Shown: positions 25,742-36,579, counted from the first letter of the stretch. The stretch is 64,000 nt of DNA from Niastella soli (GCF_017742245.1 NZ_JAGHKO010000024.1:434001-498000); one strand, 5' to 3'. The notes: generated by a model not told the origin, from the letters alone. Numbers and translations: made by a program.

Positions 25742-28153
25742 ATGTCAATACGTACGCTGTTTGTAACACTATCGCTAACAATACTGTACCAATTCACTAC
25801 CGCGCAGCTAACCATCACCGGCAATATAACTACTGTAAGCAGGCAAATTCTTCCCTATGTGGTTGTTGGCATTCGGCAGGGCAATGCGCTCATCAGCACC
25901 ACCATAAGCGACAGCACCGGGCATTACCGGATCCCAAACATTAAAAAGGGTGATTATCATTTGTTGATCAGTCATCGTTCCTACAGGGACTCCATTATAC
26001 CGGTGCACCTTTTTACAGACACTACCATCAACCTGCAATTGATTTTTGAAAAAATGTTGCAACAGGTAGAAGTTACCGGAAAAAAACCGCTGATACAAAT
26101 GGAAATAGACCGATTGCGTTTCAATGTAAAAGGCGCTGAACTGGTTGTAGGAAATAATATTTGGGATGTTATTGAAAAAACGCCTCTGGTAACCACTTCA
26201 TCTGATGGTTCCATACAGATCAGTGGAACTTCCGGCGTAGCGGTTTATCTCAATAATAAAAAGAAAGTATTGACAGGTGCTGCCTTGAAATCATATTTAA
26301 GTAGTATGCCGGCTGATAACCTGGAGGCCATTGAAGTGATCACTACACCTTCCAGTAAATACGATGCCGAAGGTGGGGGCGGTATTCTGAACATCATTAC
26401 CAAAAAGAAAAAAGAAGAAGGGTTCGAAGGGAATACAACTTTCACCGACAGACAAACCGCTACCAATTCACAAAGCGTAAGTGCCTTTCTGAACAACCGA
26501 ACCGGCAATTGGGATATTTATTCAAATTGTTACCTGGTAAACAGAAGAAGAAAACCTACTGCTGATCATACAATATCTTTTCTGCAACCTCGCTATGACA
26601 TCCCGTTAAGCAGAAAGATCAGTTCTTCCAGTTTAAACAGTTCTATGTCGGCCGGCGCCAATCTGGGTATTGATTATCAGTTTAACAAGGACCATATTTT
26701 TGGCCTAATCTTAGACTATTCAGGGAATCATGACAGAAAGAACAGGGATGCTGGCAGCCAGGACCATTTTGCAGGCACAGACTCCATCAGTTATTCAGAG
26801 AACAGGGATAAATTAAATGCTTACACCTATTCGCTGAACCTGAATTATGAAGGCTTGCTTGATGCAAAAGGGAAAAAGTTAGATATCGATCTTGATGTAC
26901 TTGATTATACGTCTGAAAACACCTCAACCAGCAAAACAACTGCCTTGGATGCTGCCACCTATGATCCTTTGTATATAAGTGATCATTTTAGAAGCTCCGC
27001 GCCACAACAGGTAAAAAACCAATCATTCAAAGCCGATCTCCACTGGCCCCTCTCTTCCAATAGCTACCTTGATTTCGGTCTCAGGTCTTCTTTTTCACAG
27101 ATCGACAACGATCTTCTTTTTGAAAACCAAATGGGCAACTCCTGGACAAAAGACATTTCGCGAAGCAATTTATTTGCCTACAATGAAAATATACATGCAG
27201 CTTATATTCAACTGAACCAAAAAATAAATACCACCTGGTCGTTCCAGCTGGGGACCCGCCTGGAAAACACCATTGCCAAAGGATACCTTGAAGGAGAAAG
27301 GGTGGTAAACCGGAATTATCTAAATCTTTTTCCAACCGGTTATCTGAAATATTCAACCTCCGGAAAAAAAACATATACACTGGCGGTATCAAGCCGGATA
27401 ACCAGACCGGGCTATTGGGATGTAAACCCCTTTAGGACCTATACCACCAACAAAGCATATTTTGAAGGCAATCCTTTTTTATTGCCTTCTACCTATTACC
27501 GGGAAGAGCTTAGTCATTCAACGAATGCCGGCAAGGGTAACATTATCTTTCAACTGGCAGCAAGCCAAACCATTAACGAAATTTACCCGCTGCCATTTGA
27601 AGATTCAACCGGCGTGGTGGTAAATAAAAAAACAAATTATGGTAACAAATACAGTTATTCAGCAGCGGCTATATACTATAATCAACTGAAAAAATGGTGG
27701 CAATTGTCAGCCACTATGTTAACGGGGTATGTTGAGTCAAAAGGGGAGTATGGCAACAACATCGCTATCGACAACCAGTCACTTTATGTAAGCCTTTCAA
27801 CCAATCAAACATTTACGCTTTCAAAAAAGCAGCGGCTAAGCTGTAATCTGATAGCCAATAATTCCTTCCCCGCTACCATTGTGAATACCAGAGTAGGTAA
27901 CCGGCTCGACACTGAATTGAGGCTAAAAAAATCAGCAGGAGCGTTCAGTTTTACCCTTTCCGCAACAGACCTGCTAAAAACCAATAAAGACAATTACCGG
28001 GTAGAAACTGGAGAGCTGTTATTAAAACAACATTATTATAACGACACCCGCAGTGTGGCATTTATTCTTAATTATAATTTTGGAAAATCAACCGTAAAGG
28101 AAAAAAGGGACAGGGATCCGGAATTTGAAAATATCAAGAACCGGATCATTTAA
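25742..28153 (+). CDS. TonB-dependent receptor, outer-membrane beta-barrel family (OMP_b-brl_3 type)
   Basis: An 803-residue protein counted from ATG 25742. An upstream in-frame ATG (25670) would put 24 odd residues before the signal peptide MSIRTLFVTLSLTILYQ, so the later start is preferred. After the signal comes a carboxypeptidase-regulatory-like domain (about 22-110, TGHYRIPNIKKGDYHLLISH). A plug follows (about 120-225), with EIDRLRFNVKG, NIWDVIEKTPLV and SKYDAEGGGGILNIITKKKK. The barrel ends VAFILNYNFGKSTVKEKRDR plus a short tail. The group is unlike SusC and lacks a SusD partner; such receptors take up siderophores, peptides or small glycans. It stands alone between two terminator-bounded or separately promoted Sus operons. 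Confidence 0.9.
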   Translation: MSIRTLFVTLSLTILYQFTTAQLTITGNITTVSRQILPYVVVGIRQGNALISTTISDSTGHYRIPNIKKGDYHLLISHRSYRDSIIPVHLFTDTTINLQLIFEKMLQQVEVTGKKPLIQMEIDRLRFNVKGAELVVGNNIWDVIEKTPLVTTSSDGSIQISGTSGVAVYLNNKKKVLTGAALKSYLSSMPADNLEAIEVITTPSSKYDAEGGGGILNIITKKKKEEGFEGNTTFTDRQTATNSQSVSAFLNNRTGNWDIYSNCYLVNRRRKPTADHTISFLQPRYDIPLSRKISSSSLNSSMSAGANLGIDYQFNKDHIFGLILDYSGNHDRKNRDAGSQDHFAGTDSISYSENRDKLNAYTYSLNLNYEGLLDAKGKKLDIDLDVLDYTSENTSTSKTTALDAATYDPLYISDHFRSSAPQQVKNQSFKADLHWPLSSNSYLDFGLRSSFSQIDNDLLFENQMGNSWTKDISRSNLFAYNENIHAAYIQLNQKINTTWSFQLGTRLENTIAKGYLEGERVVNRNYLNLFPTGYLKYSTSGKKTYTLAVSSRITRPGYWDVNPFRTYTTNKAYFEGNPFLLPSTYYREELSHSTNAGKGNIIFQLAASQTINEIYPLPFEDSTGVVVNKKTNYGNKYSYSAAAIYYNQLKKWWQLSATMLTGYVESKGEYGNNIAIDNQSLYVSLSTNQTFTLSKKQRLSCNLIANNSFPATIVNTRVGNRLDTELRLKKSAGAFSFTLSATDLLKTNKDNYRVETGELLLKQHYYNDTRSVAFILNYNFGKSTVKEKRDRDPEFENIKNRII

Positions 28154-28623
28154 TTTATTTATCAACAGGTTATGGTCCAAAGGCCACCATCCACAGCCTT
28201 TTATATGGATCACATCTCAGCTACTTAATGGCCACACTAACGCGTATGCTAAATTTATAATGTATATTTGACACTTTAACAATCGTTCTTCAAGCGTAAA
28301 TCCCTCTTTTATGCGATGGTCCTTTAAGGACTGATACGAATTAACCCCTGTTTTTTCCGGCTTACACCCTGTTTCAGATAATCACAACCTATATTTTTAC
28401 AGAAGCGACAAATAACGATTGCAAGATTGTTGAACTAACATTTTTAAACCAAAACAATTGCCATTATGAAAATAATTATACACTTCCCATTCACTTACAT
28501 CTAGCTTTCGTATAGGTAATACTCGACTGTACCATTTTCTTCCCGGATAGGGCTGCTTACTCAAGCGGCAGGGATCTCTTTTGCTTCTACCATCCCACAT
28601 ACTATCCATACAACATAACAATA
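28154..28623 (+). promoter_or_regulatory. Long leader or promoter region before the second Sus operon
   Basis: This 470-bp gap holds no supported gene. TATATTTG (28263-28270) fits the -7 consensus TAnnTTTG exactly but has no good -33 partner; a transcript from it would carry a leader of about 350 nt before the gene at 28624. A 12-codon frame at 28466 with a decent start context stops at once and is probably chance. No terminator was seen behind the receptor gene. Confidence 0.35.
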
Positions 28624-29943
28624 ATGAGCTATATGAAAAAAAAGCTACACCATCCTTTAAGGGTGCTAGTGACACTTTTATCAGTAATGATATTTATTTC
28701 CTGTAAAAAAGAGGAGGGGACGGCAAAGATCTCGGAAGCTTACCACCCTGATGCTCCCATTACAATAGAAAACGTTTTGCCCGACAGCATGGTGATCCGT
28801 ACGAAAGTGGTGATCAAGGGCTCAAACTTTGGTAATGACAAATCACTGGTCAGGGTATATTTCGTTGATGATGAGAAACCGCGTAAAGCAACGATAGTCG
28901 GTCTGGATAATGAAACCATTTATTGCCTTGCACCCAAACAGAATAATGGGGTCAATAAAATAATGGTTAAAATAGAGAACGACTCTGCAACAGCCACCAA
29001 GACCATCTTCTATACGGTTTCTCAAAGCATTTCCAATATCGTAGGTCTCACTGGTGTTGCGGGCTCTATCGACGGATCACTTGCTGATGGCCGGATACAG
29101 CGAACCTTCGGAGTGGCAGCGCTGGGTAGTGACCAGGTTATGAGCTTTGAGATGCTGTCCAATGCAGTCCGGTACATTTCAATGAATGACAATAAGATCT
29201 ACACCGTTCAAACGGGATTTGCGGCGGGCCAGCCCGCCATTAACGGAGCAAGAACTGCTATCTACGCCATACAAAATACATCCCCGCATAAAGTCATTTG
29301 CTACAAAAAGGAAAACCTTTGGGCACCGGGGATCCTGGCAGCCGGCATTTATCGGCCGAACGGATCGGTGGTTGCCGGACCGATCGTTGCGGCAGCACTG
29401 GACAATACAGAGCAGTGGCTTTATTTCCGCGATAAGGCCGGCGTGTTTGGCCGCCTGGAGATTGCCAATCCGGCCAACGTTCAGATCTTAAGCGAAACCT
29501 GTGGTCCGGCAGGCTCGGCCGACTATAATTATTTGGCCTATAGCGCCGTGGACGACTGCTTTTATTTTACGGTACAAAACATTCATTCCATTTACAGGGT
29601 ACAGAAAGATGGCACCAATGTGCAATTATATTCCGGTTCAAGCCAGGGCTCAGTTGACGGCCCCCGACTGGAGGCAAAGTTTAACAGTCCGGCCGGAATA
29701 GCCGTCGATGGTGAGGGTAATATTCTGGTGATGGACACCAATAATCACACAGTCAGAAAGATCAGTCATAATTCCGGTTATGTATCCCGGGTGGCAGGCG
29801 TAACTGGCACATCGGGGTTTAGTAATGGAGATCCGCTTGCTTCCGCTCTCAGCTTTCCTTATTGCATAAGCGCCGATGAAAGAGATAATTATTTTCTCGG
29901 TGAAAGCTGGGGTGTCACCATAAGAAAATTAGCCATCGAGTAA
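28624..29943 (+). CDS. IPT/TIG and NHL-repeat surface lipoprotein of a Sus operon
   Basis: A 439-residue lipoprotein with lipid Cys at 27 (SVMIFISC then KKEEGTAKIS). The start may be this ATG or the one three codons on (MKKKLHH). An IPT/TIG domain covers about 45-130 (DSMVIRTKVVIKGSNFG, VRVYFVDDEKPR). The rest is a six-bladed NHL-type propeller with characteristic turns: AKFNSPAGIAVDGEGNILVM, DTNNHTVRKIS, and DGPRLEAKF. Family knowledge: IPT-NHL lipoproteins are frequent members of SusC/SusD loci and are thought to bind glycans at the surface. SusC follows after 11 bp, so it is co-transcribed with it. Confidence 0.88.
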   Translation: MSYMKKKLHHPLRVLVTLLSVMIFISCKKEEGTAKISEAYHPDAPITIENVLPDSMVIRTKVVIKGSNFGNDKSLVRVYFVDDEKPRKATIVGLDNETIYCLAPKQNNGVNKIMVKIENDSATATKTIFYTVSQSISNIVGLTGVAGSIDGSLADGRIQRTFGVAALGSDQVMSFEMLSNAVRYISMNDNKIYTVQTGFAAGQPAINGARTAIYAIQNTSPHKVICYKKENLWAPGILAAGIYRPNGSVVAGPIVAAALDNTEQWLYFRDKAGVFGRLEIANPANVQILSETCGPAGSADYNYLAYSAVDDCFYFTVQNIHSIYRVQKDGTNVQLYSGSSQGSVDGPRLEAKFNSPAGIAVDGEGNILVMDTNNHTVRKISHNSGYVSRVAGVTGTSGFSNGDPLASALSFPYCISADERDNYFLGESWGVTIRKLAIE

Positions 29944-29954
29944 AACTAATTGTC

Positions 29955-32900
29955 ATGAAAATATTATTAAGCATAAGCATCCGGGTATTTATGTCGTGCC
30001 TGTATTTATTGCCGGCCGCTTTATATGCACAACATACATTTACCGTATCAGGCACCGTGATGGACGTGAACGGCAAGGAGATCCCTGCTGTTTCCGTGGC
30101 TGTAAAAGGTATAGCCGGCAAGGGAACCAATACAGACAATGACGGTCATTTCCGCCTGGAGAACATAGAGGCAGGGGCGGTACTGGTCTTTTCACATATC
30201 AATTTCAGTAGTTACGAGTTTCCTGTTCTGGGACAGAAAGACAAGATCAAGGTGGTATTGGAACAGAAGATCAACAGCAATGATGAAGTAGTGGTGGTGG
30301 GCAGAGGTGCGCAGCGCAAGATCACGACTACAGGGGCCGTGACCAGTGTAGATCCGAAGGACTTACAATTGCCTGCCACTTCCGTGAGTAATATGCTGGG
30401 AGGCAGGGTCCCTGGAATTATCTCGGTAACCCGTAGCGGCGAGCCCGGAAGCGACTTTTCAGAGTTCTGGGTGCGGGGCATCAGCACATTTGGTGCAAGC
30501 TCCGCTGCACTGGTGCTGATCGACGGGGTAGAGGGAAACCTGAATAATATTGATCCTTCAGATATTGAAAGCTTTGCGATCTTAAAGGATGCCTCCGCCA
30601 CAGCTGTATTTGGAGTGCGTGGCGCCAATGGCGTAGTTACCATCACCACAAAACGTGGGAAGGCGGGTGCACTGAAAGTGAACTTTCGCGCCAATACGAC
30701 GCTGACCCGGTCGGCCAGAATGCCCGAATATGTTGATTCATATAATTATGCATTACTGGCAAATGAAGCAAGAAAGGCCCGCGGTCAAAGTCCCGTATAC
30801 TCGGATGTTGAACTGGAGCTATTCAAATCCGGTCTTGATCCCGACCTGTATCCTGACGTGAATTGGCGCGATGTGATCCTGAAAGATCATTCGAGGTATG
30901 ACCAGTATAATTTGAATGTTTCCGGAGGAGGGACCAACGCCCGCTATTATATGAGCCTGGGTTATTTGAACAAAGAAGGCATATTTAAACAAGACTACAC
31001 CGAACATAAATATGACGTTAACACCAATTACAAAAAATTCACCTTCAGGGCTAATACAGATGTTGACCTTACCCGTACAACAAAGCTGTCACTGCTGATG
31101 GATGATGCCATTGTGAAGCAGGGAGCGCCTGCCTATAATCCGGACAACAGCTACCTGTGGAATTCCCTGGCGAATATTGTGCCCGTGGCCGTACCGATCA
31201 AATATTCTAATGGTCAATTGGCGGCTTATGGTGCCGGTGGCACTGACCTTACGCCTTATTATCTTTTAAATTATACGGGTTTCAGAAAAACGGATGCTAA
31301 TACCATCAACGCCAAACTCAGCCTTGACCAGGATCTCCGGTTTATTACACCCGGTCTTTCTGCACGCGGACTGTTTTCATGGACCTATTCGGGCACCAAT
31401 ACCGCCACACATGTCAAGCTTGGCGCTGATGCGTACCGGCAGATCGGCCGCGCCAATGATGGAAGCCTGGTAACTATACGTTCAATAACTGCCAGCGTAC
31501 CGGTTTATGCTCAGGCAGCAGGGGTGAACCGCAGTATGTATATGGAAGGCCAACTGAATTATGTGCGCAGGTTTAATAATGTACACAACGTGTCGGGCCT
31601 TGTGCATTATTACCGTCAGGAAGATATCACCTCCAATGTTGCAGCTTATGAGTTACCGTATATGAGCATCATTCCTTTACGAACGCAAACCGTATCGGCT
31701 CGTGCCACCTATTCCTATAAAGACATTTATCTTTTAGAAGGTAATATTGGTTATTCAGGTTCTGAAAATTTCAAACCAGGTGAACAATACGGTCTTTTTC
31801 CGGCTGTATCTGCCGGTTGGGTGCCCACCCAGTATGAATGGGTAATGAACCACCTTACTTTTTTAGATTATTTCAAGATCAGAGGGTCAGTTGGTAAAGT
31901 AGGCAACTCCAGAATAGTGAACAGCAGCGACCTGTTGGTAAGATTTCCTTACCAGACGATCATGAGCCTTGGTTCCAACAGCTGGGGACTAACGTTAACA
32001 GAATCGAAGGTTGGTACCGATAACCTGAAATGGCAGACATCTATCAAATATGATCTGGGGCTGGAAATGAAACTCTTTCACAATACATTGGACCTGATCG
32101 TCGACCTCTTCAAAACAGAAGCAAAAGACATCTACCAGCAGCGGGTCACCATTCCCGAAGAAGTAGGTGCGGCTCAAAGCCCTTACCTGAATACTGGCTC
32201 AATGCGTAGCTGGGGAGCAGATGGAACACTGGGGATTACCAGGCAACTAAATAAAGACCTGCTTGTAACAGTTAGAAGCAACTTCACTTTCTCCCGCAAT
32301 AAGGTAACGCATTGGGAGCAAACGGGCATAAATTATCCCTACCAGTCTTATTCAGGAGTACCATATGGAGTGCAGCGCGGCCTGATCGCATTAGGGCTTT
32401 TTGAAGATGATGCGGATATCGCCAGCAGCCCTCGCCAGACATTTATGACCAACTACCTGCCTGGAGACATCAAATACAAAGACGTGAATGGGGATGGTAT
32501 TATCAATACCGACGATGTAGTTCCATTGAACTATTCCAACGTACCCAGGATAGTAATGGGGTTTGCTGCTGTTGTCAATTTTAAGAAGTGGTCAATGAAT
32601 GTGCTCTTCACCCGCCAGTCAAAAGTGAGCTATTTCCTTGGTGGTACTGGTTATTATCCATTCGCAGGCCAGTCTACCGGCAATGTACTATCAATTGTAG
32701 CAGATCCGGCAAACCGATGGATCCCTTCCTCTATGGCTGAAAAAGGGATCTCAGAAAACTCGAATGCCAGGTTCCCGCGACTTACTTATGGCGATAATCC
32801 CAACAATAACCGCTCGTCGACCTTCTGGCTGTCAGATGCCTCGTTTTGGCGACTTCAGAATGCGGAGATCAATTACCGCTGGGAATCTGCCTGGTTAAGA

Positions 32901-33059
32901 AAGTGCGGCATTAATGCAGCTACCTTCAGTTTACTGGGGGCCAACCTGGCGGTTTGGGATAACGTGAAGCTTTGGGACCCCGAACAGGCTTCAAAGAATG
33001 GGGCCGCTTATCCATTACAAAGGACATACACCCTGCAGCTTTACCTCAACTTTAATTAA
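29955..33059 (+). CDS. SusC/RagA family TonB-linked outer-membrane transporter
   Basis: A 1034-residue protein with a signal peptide ending ALYAQ (about 26). The carboxypeptidase-regulatory-like domain is at about 30-105 (GTVMDVNGKEIPAVSVAVKG). The plug (about 110-230) carries the SusC signs VSNMLGGRVPGIISVTRSGE, FWVRGISTF and VFGVRGANGVVTITTKRGK. The large barrel ends with PLQRTYTLQLYLNFN. It shares only family-level features with the first SusC in the window, so it is a distinct transporter and not a local duplicate. SusD follows after 21 bp. The substrate is unknown and no glycoside hydrolase lies in this operon. Confidence 0.96.
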   Translation: MKILLSISIRVFMSCLYLLPAALYAQHTFTVSGTVMDVNGKEIPAVSVAVKGIAGKGTNTDNDGHFRLENIEAGAVLVFSHINFSSYEFPVLGQKDKIKVVLEQKINSNDEVVVVGRGAQRKITTTGAVTSVDPKDLQLPATSVSNMLGGRVPGIISVTRSGEPGSDFSEFWVRGISTFGASSAALVLIDGVEGNLNNIDPSDIESFAILKDASATAVFGVRGANGVVTITTKRGKAGALKVNFRANTTLTRSARMPEYVDSYNYALLANEARKARGQSPVYSDVELELFKSGLDPDLYPDVNWRDVILKDHSRYDQYNLNVSGGGTNARYYMSLGYLNKEGIFKQDYTEHKYDVNTNYKKFTFRANTDVDLTRTTKLSLLMDDAIVKQGAPAYNPDNSYLWNSLANIVPVAVPIKYSNGQLAAYGAGGTDLTPYYLLNYTGFRKTDANTINAKLSLDQDLRFITPGLSARGLFSWTYSGTNTATHVKLGADAYRQIGRANDGSLVTIRSITASVPVYAQAAGVNRSMYMEGQLNYVRRFNNVHNVSGLVHYYRQEDITSNVAAYELPYMSIIPLRTQTVSARATYSYKDIYLLEGNIGYSGSENFKPGEQYGLFPAVSAGWVPTQYEWVMNHLTFLDYFKIRGSVGKVGNSRIVNSSDLLVRFPYQTIMSLGSNSWGLTLTESKVGTDNLKWQTSIKYDLGLEMKLFHNTLDLIVDLFKTEAKDIYQQRVTIPEEVGAAQSPYLNTGSMRSWGADGTLGITRQLNKDLLVTVRSNFTFSRNKVTHWEQTGINYPYQSYSGVPYGVQRGLIALGLFEDDADIASSPRQTFMTNYLPGDIKYKDVNGDGIINTDDVVPLNYSNVPRIVMGFAAVVNFKKWSMNVLFTRQSKVSYFLGGTGYYPFAGQSTGNVLSIVADPANRWIPSSMAEKGISENSNARFPRLTYGDNPNNNRSSTFWLSDASFWRLQNAEINYRWESAWLRKCGINAATFSLLGANLAVWDNVKLWDPEQASKNGAAYPLQRTYTLQLYLNFN

Positions 33060-33080
33060 TCAGATTAAACATATTTCTCA

Positions 33081-35072
33081 ATGAAGACGCTTTATTCATT
33101 GCGAGCCCTTTTTCTTCTCCCTTTTATGGCCGCTGCCATTACTGGAGTAGTTTCCTGTAAGAAGTCGTACCTCGATGTGAACGATTATATCTATGATTTT
33201 GTAAGTCTGGACAGCGTTTTTGCTTCACAAAGCAAGCTGCTGCAATACATCAATGGGATCGCTTCTTATTTACCCGCAGAAGACAGGTTATGGACCAATG
33301 CCTGGTCGCCATTTCAGGGCGCATCGGATGAAAATTTCACCTCGTGGAATGATATCCGGCATGCCGCAATAAAATTCCCCCTGGGTGAGATCACTCCCTA
33401 TACAGCCAATTCCTATTATAATAATTATGAGAGCTGGTACAGAGGTATAAGAAAAGCCAATACGGTGATCGCAAGGATTGAAGAATGCAAAGACCTGTCG
33501 CTGGTTACAAAGCGGCAATACCTGGGTGAAATGTATTTCTTCAGGGGTTATTTCCTGTATCATCTGCTGCAGCAATATGGGCCAGCTGTCATCCCACCAG
33601 ACGATGTACTGGACCTTGGTTCTGATGCCGAAACACTTTCCCAGGACAGAAGTACTTATGATGATTGTGTGAATTATATCATCGACAATATGGAGCAGGC
33701 ATATAATCTTTTGCCAGCTACCAAAGAGGCGCTCGCTGAAATATACCGGCCAACTTCAGGTGCTGCGCTGGCCGTTATGAGCCGGGTATTGTTGGTCGCT
33801 GCCAGTCCAATGTTTAACGGAAATCCTTCTTATGCCAACTGGCGGCGGGCAGATGGAAACCTTTTCATTTCCAATACCTATAACAACAATAAATGGGGGC
33901 GGGCAGCAGCTGCGGCTAAAAGGGTGATGCAGACCAATCGTTACGACCTTTACACCTTTCCAAAGGCAGCAGACACCGATCCGCTGGCGCCCAATGTTCC
34001 CACTGCGGCCTATCCGAATGGTGCGGGTGGCATAGACCCTTACCGCTCCTATAAATACACTTTTATCGGCGAAATACCGGCAACCAGTAACCCTGAGATC
34101 ATCTGGTGCCGTAACGCTGCAGTGGCTGGCGACTCTCCGCTTTGGTTGTCTACGCCCTCTCATATGGGCGGAGGCAATGGGCTGAACCTCACACAGGACC
34201 TGGTAGATGCTTTCAAAATGAAGGATGGAAATGATATTAATCATTCAAGTGCAGACTATCCTTATCCCGACGCCGCCACAGCCTATCAGCCTATTGGAGT
34301 CGTTAAAAATATCGCCGATGTGCAACTGGTTGCCAATACACCGAAAATGTATGCAAACAGGGAAGCGCGCTTTTATGCTACGATCGGCTTTAATCACTCC
34401 TTCTGGAAAGGTACCTCCTATACAGGCACCAACGCCAATTCCAAGAATGTAGAAATCACCTACTACTCCAATGGAACAGCGGCACCGAATAACAATTATC
34501 CCAATGATTACAACCATACGGGATACACTTGTATAAAGTATAATCATTATGCAGACAATATGCTTCAAACAGCGTCTGTGCTGCCCAAGGTGTTCCCGAT
34601 CTTCCGGTATGCAGAAATTTTACTGAATTATGCCGAGGCGTTAAATGAGCTCGATGCACCCTTTACGGACACTACTACAGGCATTACAGTCAACCGGAAT
34701 GTTGCAGAAATTGCCGCAGCATTTAACAGGGTGCGTTTCAGGGCGGGACTACCAGGTTTAAGCGGTACGGAACTGGCCAGCCAGGTAAGTATAAGAGAGG
34801 CGATCAAAAGAGAAAGGCTGGTGGAGTTTGCCTGTGAGGGTCGCCGTTATCATGACCTTCGTCGATGGCTCGATGCGCCTGTCGCGTATTCGAAGCCAGT
34901 TACCGCAATGAACGTAGCAGCTACGTCTGGCAACAGACAGCAGTTTTTCACCAGGATCACCCTGAATGAACCATTAACCCTTAGGAACTGGAGCTTTAAG
35001 ATGTATTTCTGGCCGATCCCCAAAAATTCACTCGACAAAAACGCCAAGCTGGTGCAGAATCCCAGTTGGTAA
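33081..35072 (+). CDS. SusD/RagB family nutrient-binding lipoprotein
   Basis: A 663-residue lipoprotein with lipid Cys at 26 (TGVVSC then KKSYLDVND). It follows the classical RagB/SusD order: helical N-terminal part with WYRGIRKANTVIARIEECKD and LGEMYFFRGYFLYHLLQQYG, large ligand-binding insertions, and the C-terminal RLVEFACEGRRYHDLRRW followed by FWPIPKNSLDKN, which is diagnostic for the family. It is longer than average because of loops at about 290-480. It forms the lid of the preceding SusC. Confidence 0.96.
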   Translation: MKTLYSLRALFLLPFMAAAITGVVSCKKSYLDVNDYIYDFVSLDSVFASQSKLLQYINGIASYLPAEDRLWTNAWSPFQGASDENFTSWNDIRHAAIKFPLGEITPYTANSYYNNYESWYRGIRKANTVIARIEECKDLSLVTKRQYLGEMYFFRGYFLYHLLQQYGPAVIPPDDVLDLGSDAETLSQDRSTYDDCVNYIIDNMEQAYNLLPATKEALAEIYRPTSGAALAVMSRVLLVAASPMFNGNPSYANWRRADGNLFISNTYNNNKWGRAAAAAKRVMQTNRYDLYTFPKAADTDPLAPNVPTAAYPNGAGGIDPYRSYKYTFIGEIPATSNPEIIWCRNAAVAGDSPLWLSTPSHMGGGNGLNLTQDLVDAFKMKDGNDINHSSADYPYPDAATAYQPIGVVKNIADVQLVANTPKMYANREARFYATIGFNHSFWKGTSYTGTNANSKNVEITYYSNGTAAPNNNYPNDYNHTGYTCIKYNHYADNMLQTASVLPKVFPIFRYAEILLNYAEALNELDAPFTDTTTGITVNRNVAEIAAAFNRVRFRAGLPGLSGTELASQVSIREAIKRERLVEFACEGRRYHDLRRWLDAPVAYSKPVTAMNVAATSGNRQQFFTRITLNEPLTLRNWSFKMYFWPIPKNSLDKNAKLVQNPSW

Positions 35073-35102
35073 ATCGTCATTAAACCCATTGAACGAATAA
35101 GT

Positions 35103-36008
35103 ATGAAGATCATAAATAAAGTAAGCTATTTGGCAGCCGGCATTTCCCTGATCATTACAGGATGTACCAAACTGGAAAACCCGTTGGAAGTGGAGCAGTA
35201 CCAAAAAAATGTGTATCTGGTTGGCGCCAATATGTCAAACAATGAAGGGCTTCAGGTGGTTGAACTCCCTTACGGCGCGTCCGCTTCAGAGCTGGCAAGC
35301 ACTTTTATTTCGGCCGGGACCGGTGGAAGCCGGCTTATCAACAAGGACATCTCAATAGAAGTGGTCGAAGCGGGTACTGATGTGATCACGCAATACAATG
35401 CCCTGTATCTATATAAACCGACAGATATTAAATATCAACAGCTGAATGCTTCATTTTATTCCATTCCGGATCATAATGTAACAGTGAATACCGGCGAGTC
35501 TTATGGAAGAATGCCACTAAGTATCAGAACATTCAATTTACATTGCGATTCCCTGTATGCGCTTACATTTAAGATAGCCTCCGTGTCTGATCCGGATTAT
35601 ATCTCGATCAGAAAAACAGATTCGGTACTTTTATTTTCGTGCAGGTTGTATAACAACTACTCAGGCACCTATCAGGAAACCGGGCGCTATTATAAAAATG
35701 CGGCTGGAACACCCGATACGGCAGCCCTGGCCCTGTCCCGGACTTTCAAGGCAGTGAATTATAACACGGTACGGTTTTTCCACCTTGCCAATAATGAAAC
35801 ATTAGCCAACCTGCCGGCCTGTGGCGTTACGGTAACCATTAATTCCGATAACACGCTTGGGGTTAGTAGTTGGGGAGCAGGACTCACGATCACTGGTGGC
35901 GGAGGAAATTATGACCCCACCGCCAAAAAGTTGACTATATGGTATAACTATTTGTCGGGCACCACCCCTTACCAGTTCAAAGGCACTTTCATTCGTTCGG
36001 GGAATTAA
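35103..36008 (+). CDS. DUF1735/DUF4361-like surface lipoprotein of the second Sus operon
   Basis: A 301-residue lipoprotein with lipid Cys at 21 (SLIITGC then TKLENPLEVEQ). An N-terminal beta-sandwich (about 30-180) has VYLVGANMSNNEGLQVVELP and a SYGRMPLSIRT turn typical of DUF1735. The C-terminal barrel-like part begins at YNNYSGTYQETGRYY (about 180) and ends PYQFKGTFIRSGN, as in DUF4361-type modules. It is last in the operon after SusD and probably contributes extra ligand binding at the surface. No obvious terminator follows. Confidence 0.8.
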   Translation: MKIINKVSYLAAGISLIITGCTKLENPLEVEQYQKNVYLVGANMSNNEGLQVVELPYGASASELASTFISAGTGGSRLINKDISIEVVEAGTDVITQYNALYLYKPTDIKYQQLNASFYSIPDHNVTVNTGESYGRMPLSIRTFNLHCDSLYALTFKIASVSDPDYISIRKTDSVLLFSCRLYNNYSGTYQETGRYYKNAAGTPDTAALALSRTFKAVNYNTVRFFHLANNETLANLPACGVTVTINSDNTLGVSSWGAGLTITGGGGNYDPTAKKLTIWYNYLSGTTPYQFKGTFIRSGN

Positions 36009-36579
36009 TTTATGCGCAGTCGCCCCAAACCCGGCAGCCAATTCATTATTACCACTAAGTGGCATATGCGGAACAAAATATATTCATATATTTAACGTGC
36101 GTTTTTAAATATAATTGAAACCAGTTCAATGCCGTCATATTTTCTAAATTATAAATATAACGAACGGGCCTATCCATTTTATAACCGTAGGCGGACAGGC
36201 TAAAGTTTTAAACATCATAACAGGTTTTTTTAAAATTATATTATATTCGACATAGAATTTGCTTTAGAAAATTTTACCATCCAATCTTTTGAATGACCTT
36301 ATTCCGTTTGTCTTATGAACCTGTGCCGTAACGTGTTTGCAGGTATTCCCCTTGAGTTATTACAGCTTTTCCGACTTATAACTGTTGAACAAGTGCAACC
36401 AGAAGACGTGTGCCGTTGGTAACAGGGCTAATTGTACACATATTTTCCTTATACTGAATGTAAGAGTGTGACTTACATTAGCGATAGCTGTGTCATTTCA
36501 ATTTCATATCCAGTTTATACTAATAGCGCACTTTAAGCTGACGCTCTTGCAACAATAATTTAATTCGTCAAACAAAAAG
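36009..36579 (+). promoter_or_regulatory. 571-bp leader upstream of the antiterminator and eCIS operon
   Basis: No gene is supported here. The stretch is AT-rich and must hold the promoter of the eCIS operon. The perfect hairpin AATGTAAG / CTTACATT with a 7-nt loop lies at 36457-36479, about 100 bp before the antiterminator start; no T-run follows it, so it is not a standard terminator. No clear -33/-7 pair was found. A long structured leader would fit regulation by a UpxY-type factor (inference). Confidence 0.45.

Noticed and set aside
28466..28504. 12-codon ORF as possible leader peptide
   Set aside because: Too short, no repeated codon pattern linked to attenuation and no following hairpin.
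28154..28623. Terminator behind the TonB-dependent receptor
   Set aside because: Short inverted repeats exist but none is a stable stem with a T-run.
19873..33059. The two SusC genes as a tandem duplication
   Set aside because: They share only family motifs; signal peptide, plug and barrel sequences differ throughout, and their partner genes belong to different SusD subgroups.
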